Source: Lutispora saccharofermentans (GTDB lineage: Bacteria; Bacillota; Clostridia; Lutisporales; Lutisporaceae). Taken from it: a stretch of DNA of 64,000 nucleotides. The DNA lies in assembly GCF_024363565.1 (NCBI RefSeq), contig NZ_JAJEKE010000004.1:1-64000 (forward strand), read 5' to 3'. Under the pieces are notes generated by a model. It was not told the origin of the DNA, did no database searches, and was given only the letters and a program-made list of their open reading frames with translations. Shown here in pieces: positions 38,079-45,452 of this stretch (within the stretch, counting starts at the first letter, position 1; every line of letters starts with the position of its first letter). The position numbers and the translations under genes were made by a program.

Positions 38079-38098
38079 AAAAGCTTTTAAAATATTGC
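38079..38098 (-). promoter_or_regulatory. Conserved upstream block of large secreted protein 2
   Basis: This is the counterpart of 30813-30832: GCAATA then TAAAAGCTTTT on the minus strand. A second TTTTAAAAGCTTT copy follows about 21 bp further upstream (38100-38113), so the pair could form a direct-repeat operator. Confidence 0.5.
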
Positions 38099-38120
38099 TA
38101 AAGCTTTTAAAAAGTTGTGT

Positions 38121-38186
38121 AATTTTTCATCGACCTTCAAGAAAAAAACAGGTATAGCTCCGGCAGAGTATAGAATGAGGCCTTAG
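38121..38186 (+). pseudogene. C-terminal fragment of a third AraC-family regulator
   Basis: These 22 codons read NFSSTFKKKTGIAPAEYRMR and P before a stop, matching the end of the two AraC proteins (HFTSTFKKKTGISPTDYRLG). Everything upstream is missing. AGGCC/GGCCT with a T-run follows at 38178-38207, as an old terminator would. The fragment shows that the locus once held at least three AraC units. Confidence 0.8.
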
Positions 38187-38207
38187 AATATCTACGGCCT
38201 TTTTTTA
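38178..38207 (+). terminator. Terminator after the AraC fragment
   Basis: AGGCC and GGCCT pair around a 13-base loop and run into seven T residues. It would isolate the S-layer-homology gene from upstream reading. Confidence 0.55.
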
Positions 38208-38209
38208 TG

Positions 38210-38279
38210 CAATTTTTTGGAAGTATACAGCAACTTTTTGGAAGAATTCTTAAAGGCTTGGTGCTACAATGTTTATAAT
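38210..38279 (+). promoter_or_regulatory. Promoter region of the S-layer-homology gene
   Basis: CAATTTTTTGGAAG (38210-38223) and CAACTTTTTGGAAG (38231-38244) form a direct repeat with a 21-bp period (two DNA turns). TATAAT follows at 38274-38279 with only a weak -35 (TTAAAG near 38250). This arrangement fits an activator-dependent promoter. Confidence 0.5.
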
Positions 38280-38320
38280 TGTGTAATTGTAGTTTTTAAG
38301 ATAAATAGGAGGGAAATTTA

Positions 38321-39892
38321 ATGAAGAAAAGATCTTTAAGCATTATTTTGGTATTATGCTTAGTTATGTCAGCATTTTTTAGCGTACCTGTTTTTGCAGC
38401 GGGTACAATAACTCTGGACAAAACACAGTTTACAGCTGGTGAAAAAGGTGAAGCTACTATATCCGGATTAACTGATGAACAAATAGAGAACGATGCGGCC
38501 ATTTGGCTTGGTAAAAAAGGTGACAGGATTGGGAATTTTGATCTGAAAGAATATGTCATCAATCTGCCCGAATCAAATGTCTGGGAGTTCAATGCACCCA
38601 CTTCTCTAGGCACTTATGAAATAGCATTGATTGGCGGTGATGAGAATATAATAGATAAAGTAGAGTTCACAGTAGGCGCCCCTAAGGCTAAGGCAGGAGA
38701 TATAAAGCTGCCTAAAACTGAAGTAAAGCTCAATGAGCCTATGTCGGTTACTATTAATGGACTTACTGATGAAATGATTGAAAATGATGCATGGCTCGGA
38801 ATAGCGGAAGCAAATGAAAAGATCCAAAACACTGATCTCACAGACTATATATCGAATCTACCTGCTGACAACACATATCAGTTTAAGGCTCCCTACAAGT
38901 TCGGCAAATATGAAATCAGAGTATTCTCTGATGGTGTTACGGATAATAAAGAATCGGTATTGTTTGGGACAGTATCTTTCGATGTTGTATCCAGCAAAGC
39001 AAAACCCGGGGATATAGTATTATCTAAAACCAATGTCCAGCCTGAAGAAAAGATGAGCATTACGGTCAATGGACTTACTCCCGGCGAAATAGAAGAGGAT
39101 GCATTCTTTGCTATTGAACTGGCAAATGAGAAGATTGAAAATACTAATGTATATGCATATGTTAACGATTTCAAAGTAGGCAATGTGTATGAATTCAAGG
39201 CACCCTCTAATCCCGGCAATTATGAGGTAAGAGTCATTTGCTCAGGAACTGTAGATAAAGAGCTATATTCTTATGCTTTATTCGGCACAGTTCCATTTAC
39301 AGTTAGCGGAGCGCCTGTTGATGAAATAGCTGCAGGAACAGAAGGCCTGTCCACATGGGCTGCCGGAGAGGTAAATCAGGCAGTAGATGAAAAGCTAGTT
39401 ACAGATAAGGTTCTCTCTCAATTCCCTAAGAATATAACTCGTGAGGAATTCTGTGAATTAGCTGTTCTGTTATATGAAAAATTAACAGGACTTAAAGCAG
39501 AACCAGGAGTAGACAACTTTACAGACACTGATAATCCTGAAGTACTAAAAGCATTCAAACTTGGCATAGTTAATGGAACAAATCCGGAAAAGACCTTATT
39601 CTCGCCAAACTTAGAAATAACAAGAGAGCAAATATCTGCTATGCTGCTCAGGACACTTCAAGCCGCAATGCCTAACCTGCAGCCTACCGGCGAATTCAAA
39701 GCAAACTTCCTGGATGCCAACAGGATAGCACCTTGGGCATTATCAGCAGTTAAGTTTATGAACGCAAACGACATAATAAAGGGTAGTACAACGTCAGACG
39801 GTTCAGCATACTTCCTGCCACAGGGTAATACAACCAGAGAAATGGCTATAATGCTTGTTCTTCGTGCATTCAACCAATTCAGCAAATTCTAA
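38321..39892 (+). CDS. S-layer-homology surface protein with three Ig-like repeats
   Basis: This 523-residue exported protein has a signal peptide (SIILVLCLVMSAFFSVPVFA). Three repeats of about 100 residues follow (GEATISGLTDEQIENDA; SVTINGLTDEMIENDA; SITVNGLTPGEIEEDA), each starting with a strand like ITLDKTQF or IKLPKTEV. The C-terminal third has SLH domains (NFTDTDNPEVLKAFKLGIVNG, split at the T-D; NITREEFCELAVLL; NTTREMAIMLVLRAF), which bind secondary cell-wall polymer and anchor the protein. The ATG follows GGAGGG. It is monocistronic, with its own promoter and terminator. Confidence 0.92.
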   Translation: MKKRSLSIILVLCLVMSAFFSVPVFAAGTITLDKTQFTAGEKGEATISGLTDEQIENDAAIWLGKKGDRIGNFDLKEYVINLPESNVWEFNAPTSLGTYEIALIGGDENIIDKVEFTVGAPKAKAGDIKLPKTEVKLNEPMSVTINGLTDEMIENDAWLGIAEANEKIQNTDLTDYISNLPADNTYQFKAPYKFGKYEIRVFSDGVTDNKESVLFGTVSFDVVSSKAKPGDIVLSKTNVQPEEKMSITVNGLTPGEIEEDAFFAIELANEKIENTNVYAYVNDFKVGNVYEFKAPSNPGNYEVRVICSGTVDKELYSYALFGTVPFTVSGAPVDEIAAGTEGLSTWAAGEVNQAVDEKLVTDKVLSQFPKNITREEFCELAVLLYEKLTGLKAEPGVDNFTDTDNPEVLKAFKLGIVNGTNPEKTLFSPNLEITREQISAMLLRTLQAAMPNLQPTGEFKANFLDANRIAPWALSAVKFMNANDIIKGSTTSDGSAYFLPQGNTTREMAIMLVLRAFNQFSKF

Positions 39893-39897
39893 AGATG

Positions 39898-39928
39898 AAA
39901 AATCTCTCCCCTTATGGGAGAGATTTTT
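39898..39928. terminator. Bidirectional terminator after the S-layer-homology gene
   Basis: AATCTCTCCC (39901-39910) and GGGAGAGATT (39916-39925) form a perfect stem flanked by A and T runs. It lies between two convergent genes. Confidence 0.93.
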
Positions 39929-39936
39929 TTATCCCA

Positions 39937-40413
39937 TTATTCCATTTCTACCAACAGTTCGCCTTCTTTGCCATATATGCCTTCCTCATCTATCTGCACA
40001 TAGCCATCGGTGGCATCGGCTAGAAAATCCAGAAGCGTTTCAAGGAATTGCCAGCCTTCTTCCGTTATATCTTCATCTACATCCAGAGCATATATCTGCA
40101 CCATATTCTTTACGATATCAACCGCTTTTTTCTGCTCCTTGCTGTAAGGAAGCTCCTGGAGCACATCGAGGAATTCCTGCCTCTCCTCTTCAAATATCGG
40201 GTCTACCCCTTTTATGTTTCTTTCCAATCTTATGGGTTCATGGTTGGGATCATACTCCAGCATCAAGTATTTCCAATCTTTTTCGTCAAAATCCTCGTCA
40301 AATTTCCCGGGAAAAGTAGAAAATTCGTATTCTGCTTCCAAAAGCTCATCGCATATGGCAAATCTCGACGGATAATCCTCCGCCATTGAAAAAACCCGCG
40401 CATAAAAGCTCAT
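39937..40413 (-). CDS. Small acidic protein of unknown function
   Basis: This 158-residue protein is very rich in Glu and Asp (EDFDEKDWKYLMLEYDPNHE; QIDEEGIYGKEGELLVEME). It has no signal peptide or membrane segment. I do not recognise the family. The ATG at 40413 follows AGGAGGTG closely. An in-frame extension to 40497 runs through a repeat-like sequence and is probably untranslated. It lies downstream of, and on the same strand as, the lipoprotein gene, about 90 bp away. The role is unknown. Confidence 0.7.
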   Translation of the reverse strand: MSFYARVFSMAEDYPSRFAICDELLEAEYEFSTFPGKFDEDFDEKDWKYLMLEYDPNHEPIRLERNIKGVDPIFEEERQEFLDVLQELPYSKEQKKAVDIVKNMVQIYALDVDEDITEEGWQFLETLLDFLADATDGYVQIDEEGIYGKEGELLVEME

Positions 40414-40427
40414 CTTAGCACCTCCTA

Positions 40428-40481
40428 TTATTAACCACTGAAAGACACTGAATCTTTCACTAAATTTCACGGAAGGAAAGT
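40428..40481 (+). repeat. Dispersed intergenic repeat, copy 1
   Basis: AACCACTGAAAGACACTGAA, followed by a CTTTCACTAAATTTCACGG-type tail, resembles copies at 42192-42231 and (inverted) 47640-47668. The sequence has an 11-base-like rhythm of CACTNAA units. It overlaps the ribosome-site region of the small acidic protein gene. Confidence 0.55.
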
Positions 40482-40505
40482 TATTATAAACTACCATCCA
40501 TCCTT

Positions 40506-41993
40506 TTACTTCGTTACCGCTCCTTCTGAGTATCTATTTCCTGCATTCCACAGCAGAAACTCATCTATTCCGTTCTCTTCCAAAGCTTTGATCTGCTCTA
40601 TGACCTGTTTGTCGCCATATTTAATGTAACCTTTTACCCATGGAGCTGTAAAGTCCTGTATCCATGGTCTTATTATGGCAGGAGTCGGCATGTTTTTATT
40701 CCTTATAGAAGAATCTTTGGCAGAATTATATACTGTTTTGTATGGATCAGCATCAGGTATAGGCACGCCGTAGGTATTATTTGCATAATGGCTGGGATAC
40801 ATCATAGGGCATATATAGTCCACAATATTGCTCACTGCTTCCCAATATTGTCCTAAAGACATATCATCCTCTACAGAGCCTACGAGTCCATAAACATCGG
40901 CAGATATATATACTTTTTTGGGTGACAGCTGTTCTCTGGCATATTTTAAGTAATTTTGTATCGTTCCGGGCTTTGATTCACCTGTTGTATTTCTATAATC
41001 CAGCTGCTTGTCCAGCTTGCCCCCGTCAGAGGCCGGGAACCTCACATAGTCGAATTGGATCTCGTTGAAGCCTGCATCGGCGGCTTCCTTTGATACCTCC
41101 AGATTGTATTCCCAAAGAGTCCTGTCATGAGGAGAGGCCCATATAAGTCCGTCCTTATTCATAAAAGGCTTTCCGCTATCTTTATATATTATTGCTTTGT
41201 CGGGATTTTGGGTCGTATAAGTAGGATCCTTGAAGGACACTATTCTGGCAATGGCATATATATTATTATCCTTAAGCTTTTTCATCAAGGCTTGTATATC
41301 CTTTACCGTTGCCTTCTCGTTGGCTTTTGGACTGAACTTTTCCGCTGCCTTTGTAGGGAAGAGCATATAGCCCTTATCGTCCTTCACATCTATTACGAAT
41401 GCATTTATATTTGTTCTTTTAGCCATTTCAATCAAGGAATCGATCCTAGCGTTCGAAGCAGAATATATGGTCACATACAATCCTCGGACCTTTACTCTGG
41501 GGTTATTCTCATATTCCTTTATTTTCTTTTGAGGAGTATAGTCCATATCCTGAAATTTCTCCCCTATAAGGCCCGTCCATTCCCTGGCGGCGTTTTTAGA
41601 GCTTATCCAGCCGGTTGTTTCTTTCCCTGCTTCATCTTCGTAAGTAACTTTATACCATGTCTCTTCCTTTTCATCCTTCTTTTCTTCAAGGAAGACCACC
41701 TGACTCCCTTTGGAAAGGCTGCCCAGGATTTTAGCATCTTTCACAATGTCCTCTCTGACATTGATCTTTCTTCCTGTAATAAATAGAGTATTTTCTGCAA
41801 AGGTCATTGCGGGAATTTCTTCTTCAATAAATTCCGGTTCTTTGATTTCTTCGGGAGCTTGATTCGGGTTTTCCGAACCATTTTCTGATACGGCTGGCAG
41901 ATTTTCTGATTTTGTTCCTTCAGAGCAGCCGGTGATAGAGCCTACCAACAATAAAACAACGATTAGAAGAGATATTACTTTTTTCAATTCCAT
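40506..41993 (-). CDS. Lipoprotein with SH3 domain and putative glycoside hydrolase domain
   Basis: This 495-residue protein has a lipobox (VGSITGC, Cys23). A bacterial SH3 domain lies near 70-140 (GRKINVREDIVKDAKILGSL; GWISSKNA). A C-terminal TIM-barrel-like region follows (VRGLYVTIYSASNARIDSLI; FNEIQFDYVRFPASDGGK; CPMMYPSHYA; PWIQDFTAPWV), typical of the putative glycoside hydrolase family formerly DUF4015. It is probably anchored outside the membrane and acts on cell-wall or surface sugars. The listed ATG (41993) precedes the lysine-rich signal MELKK. Substrate is unknown. Confidence 0.88.
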   Translation of the reverse strand: MELKKVISLLIVVLLLVGSITGCSEGTKSENLPAVSENGSENPNQAPEEIKEPEFIEEEIPAMTFAENTLFITGRKINVREDIVKDAKILGSLSKGSQVVFLEEKKDEKEETWYKVTYEDEAGKETTGWISSKNAAREWTGLIGEKFQDMDYTPQKKIKEYENNPRVKVRGLYVTIYSASNARIDSLIEMAKRTNINAFVIDVKDDKGYMLFPTKAAEKFSPKANEKATVKDIQALMKKLKDNNIYAIARIVSFKDPTYTTQNPDKAIIYKDSGKPFMNKDGLIWASPHDRTLWEYNLEVSKEAADAGFNEIQFDYVRFPASDGGKLDKQLDYRNTTGESKPGTIQNYLKYAREQLSPKKVYISADVYGLVGSVEDDMSLGQYWEAVSNIVDYICPMMYPSHYANNTYGVPIPDADPYKTVYNSAKDSSIRNKNMPTPAIIRPWIQDFTAPWVKGYIKYGDKQVIEQIKALEENGIDEFLLWNAGNRYSEGAVTK

Positions 41994-42386
41994 AGGGCAC
42001 CTCTCATATTATATTATGCTAATTCATTATATCACATAATTCGACTGCTTTTGATGTTATTTTGTTTCAATTTATTTGTGAATTAATGACGGTAAAAAAT
42101 CATATATATATAATGCGCTATAGAGCTATTCTCTGTGGTCTTGGCTTGAGGCGCGAGGTTCGGGGATTTAGGTCTGAGTGTTGAAGCAAGGAATGGAAAC
42201 CACTAAAAGACACTAAACTTACACGAAATGACACAGAAAGATTTTTTATAGGCAATATTATTGCAGGGGTCACCATCTATTGGCTGTTTTACCACCCTTC
42301 AGTGTGAATCCGTAAAAGGTTCCGTGTAAATCCGTGTTCCCCCGTTTCCTGTCGCATTTTCTATAATTTGAGAAGGAGGTATCAAT
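41994..42386. repeat. Repeat-rich intergenic region
   Basis: This 393-bp gap holds three mosaic pieces. 42130-42185 has GTGGTCTTGG, GCGAGGTTCG and GAGTGTT, shared with 44770-44810. 42192-42231 is a copy of the CCACTGAAAGACAC-type repeat. 42296-42350 is a minus-strand relative (ACACGGATTTACACGGA when reversed). The rest is AT-rich. No gene is supported, and the short reading frame at 42270-42509 runs into the next gene on the other strand and is rejected. Confidence 0.6.
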
Positions 42387-43073
42387 ATGGCTTATTGCCC
42401 GCTGCGTCCATATATGGAATGCCCTATTACAGCAAAAAGCATGAGCTTGAATGAAGCTGAAGCTATAGAAGAAAGGCAGGGGGGATTTTCTTTCATAAGA
42501 TTCCTCCATGCGTCTCCAAACACGCCCGCTGTTGATATTTACATCGATGACAGGAAGGCAGTGTCAAACCTATCTTATGCAAGCATGGCAGGTTATTCAG
42601 CACTTCCTTCGACATATCATAAGATCAATGTCTATCCTATGGGGCAAAAAGGAGAGCCCCTGCTGCGATTTACTATCAGCCCTGTTAAGGGCAATTATCG
42701 TACTTTTGTGCTTTCAGGCTTATCTCCAAATATCCAGCATAGGACATACATTGATTCGGATGAGACAATACCTGACAATGAAAGCCTCTTGCGCTTCGTT
42801 CACATATCGCCCAATGCTCCTGCAGTGGATGTGACTCTGGAGACGGGAGAGGCATTATTCAGCGGGTTAACCTTTGGCAGGACAGAAGAGTATATAAGAA
42901 TGGAGCCCGGAATATACAGTTTAAGGCTGCGTGCTGCAGGAACACCCGGCGCAATATTGGGCGAGGCCAATATTGCCTTGTCAGGCGGCAGAGCATATAC
43001 AATGTATGCCATAGGCATACTGGGAGGCTCTCCGCCTATCTCAGCAATTATATTGTCGGATGGAAGAAGATAA
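42387..43073 (+). CDS. DUF4397-domain protein
   Basis: This 228-residue protein has two repeats of the DUF4397 fold: FLHASPNTPAVDIYIDDRKA, then FVHISPNAPAVDVTLETGEA. Each is followed by strand pairs such as YHKINVYPMG and IYSLRLRAAG. The family occurs on bacterial surfaces, but no signal peptide is visible here; the protein starts MAYCPLRPYMECPIT. The ATG follows GAAGGAGGT. It converges with sdpI across a shared terminator. The biochemical role of the domain is not established. Confidence 0.85.
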   Translation: MAYCPLRPYMECPITAKSMSLNEAEAIEERQGGFSFIRFLHASPNTPAVDIYIDDRKAVSNLSYASMAGYSALPSTYHKINVYPMGQKGEPLLRFTISPVKGNYRTFVLSGLSPNIQHRTYIDSDETIPDNESLLRFVHISPNAPAVDVTLETGEALFSGLTFGRTEEYIRMEPGIYSLRLRAAGTPGAILGEANIALSGGRAYTMYAIGILGGSPPISAIILSDGRR

Positions 43074-43106
43074 AAACAGGCAGCGTCGTCATGGCTGCCT
43101 GTTTTT
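43072..43106. terminator. Bidirectional terminator
   Basis: AAACAGGCAGC and GCTGCCTGTTT pair around a short loop with A and T runs on both sides. It serves the convergent DUF4397 and sdpI genes. Confidence 0.92.
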
Positions 43107-43748
43107 TAACCTGTTGAATATTATATAGGAATAAACCACCGGTATCAAAGAAGGGAGTATCAATATGATCAAAAATATCCATCCCACATTGAAATTCAGC
43201 ACTGCCAGTACAGCTCCGATAAGCCCTCCGGCCGTCCACAGCTTTGCTGCCAATCTATGAGTTTTCGTCCATACTTCTTCATTAGCCAGTGTCCATGGGG
43301 TCTTTACTCCTACAAAGTAGTTATGCTTAAGCCTTCCCATGACATTCCCCATAAGCATGAACAATAACGATACGCCTAGCATTACCATCCTTCCTGTATC
43401 AACCACATATCCTAATGCAGCTGCAATTATCATTATATGCATACAAATAAAGAAGATATGAAAAAGATATCTGAAATATATATAGGTGCTTTCAAATAGC
43501 TTATAATTCTCTTTTTTCGGGTCCAGTGCGGGAAGAAAAAGAAACATCACATACATGACCAAGTTCATAATAGGCATTATAAGACTGCCTGAGAGTTTGT
43601 TCGAATAACCGTCGATCTCCCCTCTGAAGTTCCAGTGCGTTGGTATCCTTTCAGGCAATTGGGGATAAAAGTAAAAGCTTATGGCAAAAACCATTATGAT
43701 CATTATTAGAAGCGGAAGCTCTCTTTTGATATTAAATTTATTCTTCAT
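43089..43748 (-). CDS. sdpI: SdpI-family membrane (immunity) protein
   Basis: This 219-residue membrane protein has about six hydrophobic segments. The N-terminal DUF1648 motif is present (YPQLPERIPTHWNFRGEIDG), with the SdpI part (GNVMGRLKHNYFVGVKTPWT). In Bacillus, SdpI protects against the SdpC toxin and sequesters the repressor SdpR at the membrane. The ATG at 43748 has GGGAGG upstream and overlaps sdpR by about 11 nt. No toxin gene like sdpC lies nearby, so the pair may defend against foreign toxin or act in envelope stress. Confidence 0.9.
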   Translation of the reverse strand: MKNKFNIKRELPLLIMIIMVFAISFYFYPQLPERIPTHWNFRGEIDGYSNKLSGSLIMPIMNLVMYVMFLFLPALDPKKENYKLFESTYIYFRYLFHIFFICMHIMIIAAALGYVVDTGRMVMLGVSLLFMLMGNVMGRLKHNYFVGVKTPWTLANEEVWTKTHRLAAKLWTAGGLIGAVLAVLNFNVGWIFLIILILPSLIPVVYSYIIFNRLKNRQP

Positions 43749-44028
43749 CTTTAAAACCTCCCTTTGCATCGGCTATATTAAAAAACCAATTAATAACCTC
43801 CTGAAAAACAGTGGTATTAAGGGAATAATATATATTTTGCCCCTTTCTTTCGTCTATCACAAGATCAGCTTGCTTTAAGATATTCAGGTGATGTGATATG
43901 CTGGGTTTTGTCATATCAAAATGATCGGCTATCTCACCTGCAGTCATATCCCTTTCTTTGAGCATCTGTATTATCTTGCGCCTCGTCGGATCAGACAAGG
44001 CCTTAAAAGGCATATTGAGCAAAGACAT
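43738..44028 (-). CDS. sdpR: SdpR-like ArsR-family autorepressor
   Basis: This 96-residue winged-helix protein begins MSLLNMPFKALSDPTRRKII. It has the recognition segment EIADHFDMTKPSISHHLNIL and the wing IDERKGQNIYYSLNTTV. It lacks the metal-binding Cys pairs of ArsR sensors, as SdpR does. It is the first gene of the sdpRI operon and should bind the dyad at 44052-44071. Release from DNA is thought to follow capture by SdpI. Confidence 0.92.
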   Translation of the reverse strand: MSLLNMPFKALSDPTRRKIIQMLKERDMTAGEIADHFDMTKPSISHHLNILKQADLVIDERKGQNIYYSLNTTVFQEVINWFFNIADAKGGFKDEE

Positions 44029-44051
44029 TGAAAACGCCTCCTCAAAGGGTT

Positions 44052-44071
44052 ATTTAGATATTTATCTAAAT
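44052..44071 (-). promoter_or_regulatory. Candidate SdpR operator
   Basis: ATTTAGATA and TATCTAAAT form a perfect inverted repeat with a two-base centre, about 24 nt upstream of the sdpR ATG. A further TATCTAA follows. AT-rich dyads of this kind are common ArsR-family sites. Confidence 0.65.
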
Positions 44072-44158
44072 ATCTAATATAATTATATGCTTTAATTGCC
44101 GGAAATGCAATAAAAACATGGGGTTTATTTCCGGGCTCACACAATGCGTTTCATATGC

Positions 44159-44689
44159 TTAATCATAGACTGCTTTGCAGTGATGAGCATCTATGCTGTC
44201 CAGTATTCTTTCCTTAAGCTCTTCCCCATTCTCAACCATGGATACAGGCACCTTTACAGCTCTATTGAAATTTACCTTGAGATCCTGCACCCGTCCTCCC
44301 CTTGATAATGCGTCCATTACCTCCTCATAAGACATCTTGGACCTTATTCCTCCTATCCTATGTCCGCCTCCCCACCTTTGTCTTATAAATACAAAGAGCA
44401 GGGACTTGCCTTCTCCTATATCATGGACTGCACAGAAAGCAGCTTGCGCAAGCCTGATCGTCTTTTGATTCAATGGCCTTCTGACAACCACTTTTTCATC
44501 ATCTATTGATATACTTAGAATCATGCCCTGATAGGTCGGTACGCACATAAGAAATAAACTTACCATAAAGAACCAGGATAGAAATCCTCTGCTTGTAAAA
44601 AAGTATATTATTAAAATAAGTCCTATGAAGCTAAGCAGCGTTATTCCGGCCCATTTTAAAGTGCTTTTATATCCTTTGTATACTGTCAT
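44159..44689 (-). CDS. Membrane protein of unknown function
   Basis: This 176-residue protein has two N-terminal membrane segments (WAGITLLSFIGLILIIYFF; WFFMVSLFLMCVPTY). A cytoplasmic domain follows (ISIDDEKVVVRRPLNQKTIR; LLFVFIRQRWGGGHRIGG) whose strand pattern recalls PH-like domains. I do not recognise a family with confidence. The ATG follows AGGTGG. It is monocistronic and reads away from the modE side. Confidence 0.75.
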   Translation of the reverse strand: MTVYKGYKSTLKWAGITLLSFIGLILIIYFFTSRGFLSWFFMVSLFLMCVPTYQGMILSISIDDEKVVVRRPLNQKTIRLAQAAFCAVHDIGEGKSLLFVFIRQRWGGGHRIGGIRSKMSYEEVMDALSRGGRVQDLKVNFNRAVKVPVSMVENGEELKERILDSIDAHHCKAVYD

Positions 44690-44734
44690 CCCAATCCACC
44701 TTTCACTCGTTTATGTAAGAAATTGCGAAGCAAT

Positions 44735-44890
44735 TTTTTTCGGGTACGAGGTGCGTAGCCTAGGGACACTTCTATGTGGTCTTGGTACGAGGTTCGAGTG
44801 TTATAGCAGAGCTCTGGGGTCTGACCCAAAAGGAATACCCTAACCCTCGTACCCCTTACCCCGTGCCTCGCAGCCATAAAAAATACTGCG
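44735..44890. repeat. Intergenic mosaic of short repeated motifs
   Basis: This part of a 348-bp gap is rich in GTACGAGGT-like units on both strands. It shares TGTGGTCTTGG, GAGGTTCG and GAGTGTT with 42130-42185. GGGGTCTGACCC at 44818-44829 is a near-palindrome seen in many intergenic repeats. No reading frame is credible. 44891-45037 is AT-rich with the likely modE promoter, but no clear -10/-35. Confidence 0.5.
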
Positions 44891-45037
44891 TATTTTTTAT
44901 TATACATGTATTAACAGAATTTTAACACTACTTTTATCCTATGTATAGAATTTTCATATTGATGGCCTTTTATCATGATATTTGCTATAATAATAAAGAT
45001 TCTATTGAAAAATATACCTATGGTTTGGAGATTTTTT

Positions 45038-45367
45038 ATGTATAATTTGAGATATAAGATATGGCTGGACAATGATGGAAAGGTTTTTGGCCAAGGTCCT
45101 TACGAGCTTCTTGTAAAGGTAAAGGAAAAGGGCTCCTTGTCCGAAGCTGCAAAATCGATGGGCATGTCCTATAACAAAGCCTTTAATCTGGTAAAGGATA
45201 TTGAAGGCCGGCTGGGCTTCTCATTGATCAAAAGCAAAACAGGAGGCGTCGGAGGGGGTTTTTCCCTGCTGACGGATGATGCCGAAAACCTTCTCCAGAC
45301 CTATGCAAAATTTTATAAAGAATGCGAAGAAGCCTTGAATAATATTTTTAATAAATACTTCACTTAA
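45038..45367 (+). CDS. ModE-like DNA-binding protein (N-terminal domain only)
   Basis: This 109-residue protein has the winged helix-turn-helix of ModE (YELLVKVKEKGSLSEAAKSM, then GMSYNKAFNLVKDIEGRLGF and GGVGGGFSLLTDDAENLL). It lacks the C-terminal molybdate-binding Mop domains, so it is a short form common in Gram-positive bacteria. It probably controls the modABC genes that follow. The ATG at 45038 has GGAG at 9-10 nt. An extension to 44975 has no ribosome site. How it senses molybdate without Mop domains is unclear. Confidence 0.88.
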   Translation: MYNLRYKIWLDNDGKVFGQGPYELLVKVKEKGSLSEAAKSMGMSYNKAFNLVKDIEGRLGFSLIKSKTGGVGGGFSLLTDDAENLLQTYAKFYKECEEALNNIFNKYFT

Positions 45368-45406
45368 CATCGAGTAAATCTAAAGCTTTACTTTTTTCTT
45401 CATCTT

Positions 45407-45430
45407 CGTTATACTCGAATTAGTATTACG
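45407..45430 (+). promoter_or_regulatory. Candidate ModE operator upstream of modA
   Basis: CGTTATAC and GTATTACG form an inverted repeat with one mismatch and an eight-base centre, 22 nt upstream of the modA start. It resembles the CGNTATA...TATANCG pattern of known ModE sites and lies between the modE-like gene and modA. Confidence 0.6.
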
Positions 45431-45452
45431 GTTAGTAAAGGAGCTGATCTTT

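Noticed and set aside
42063..42071. GTTTCAATT, like the start of a CRISPR repeat, in an intergenic region
   Set aside because: Only nine bases match and the rest (TATTTGTG) does not. No second copy lies nearby.
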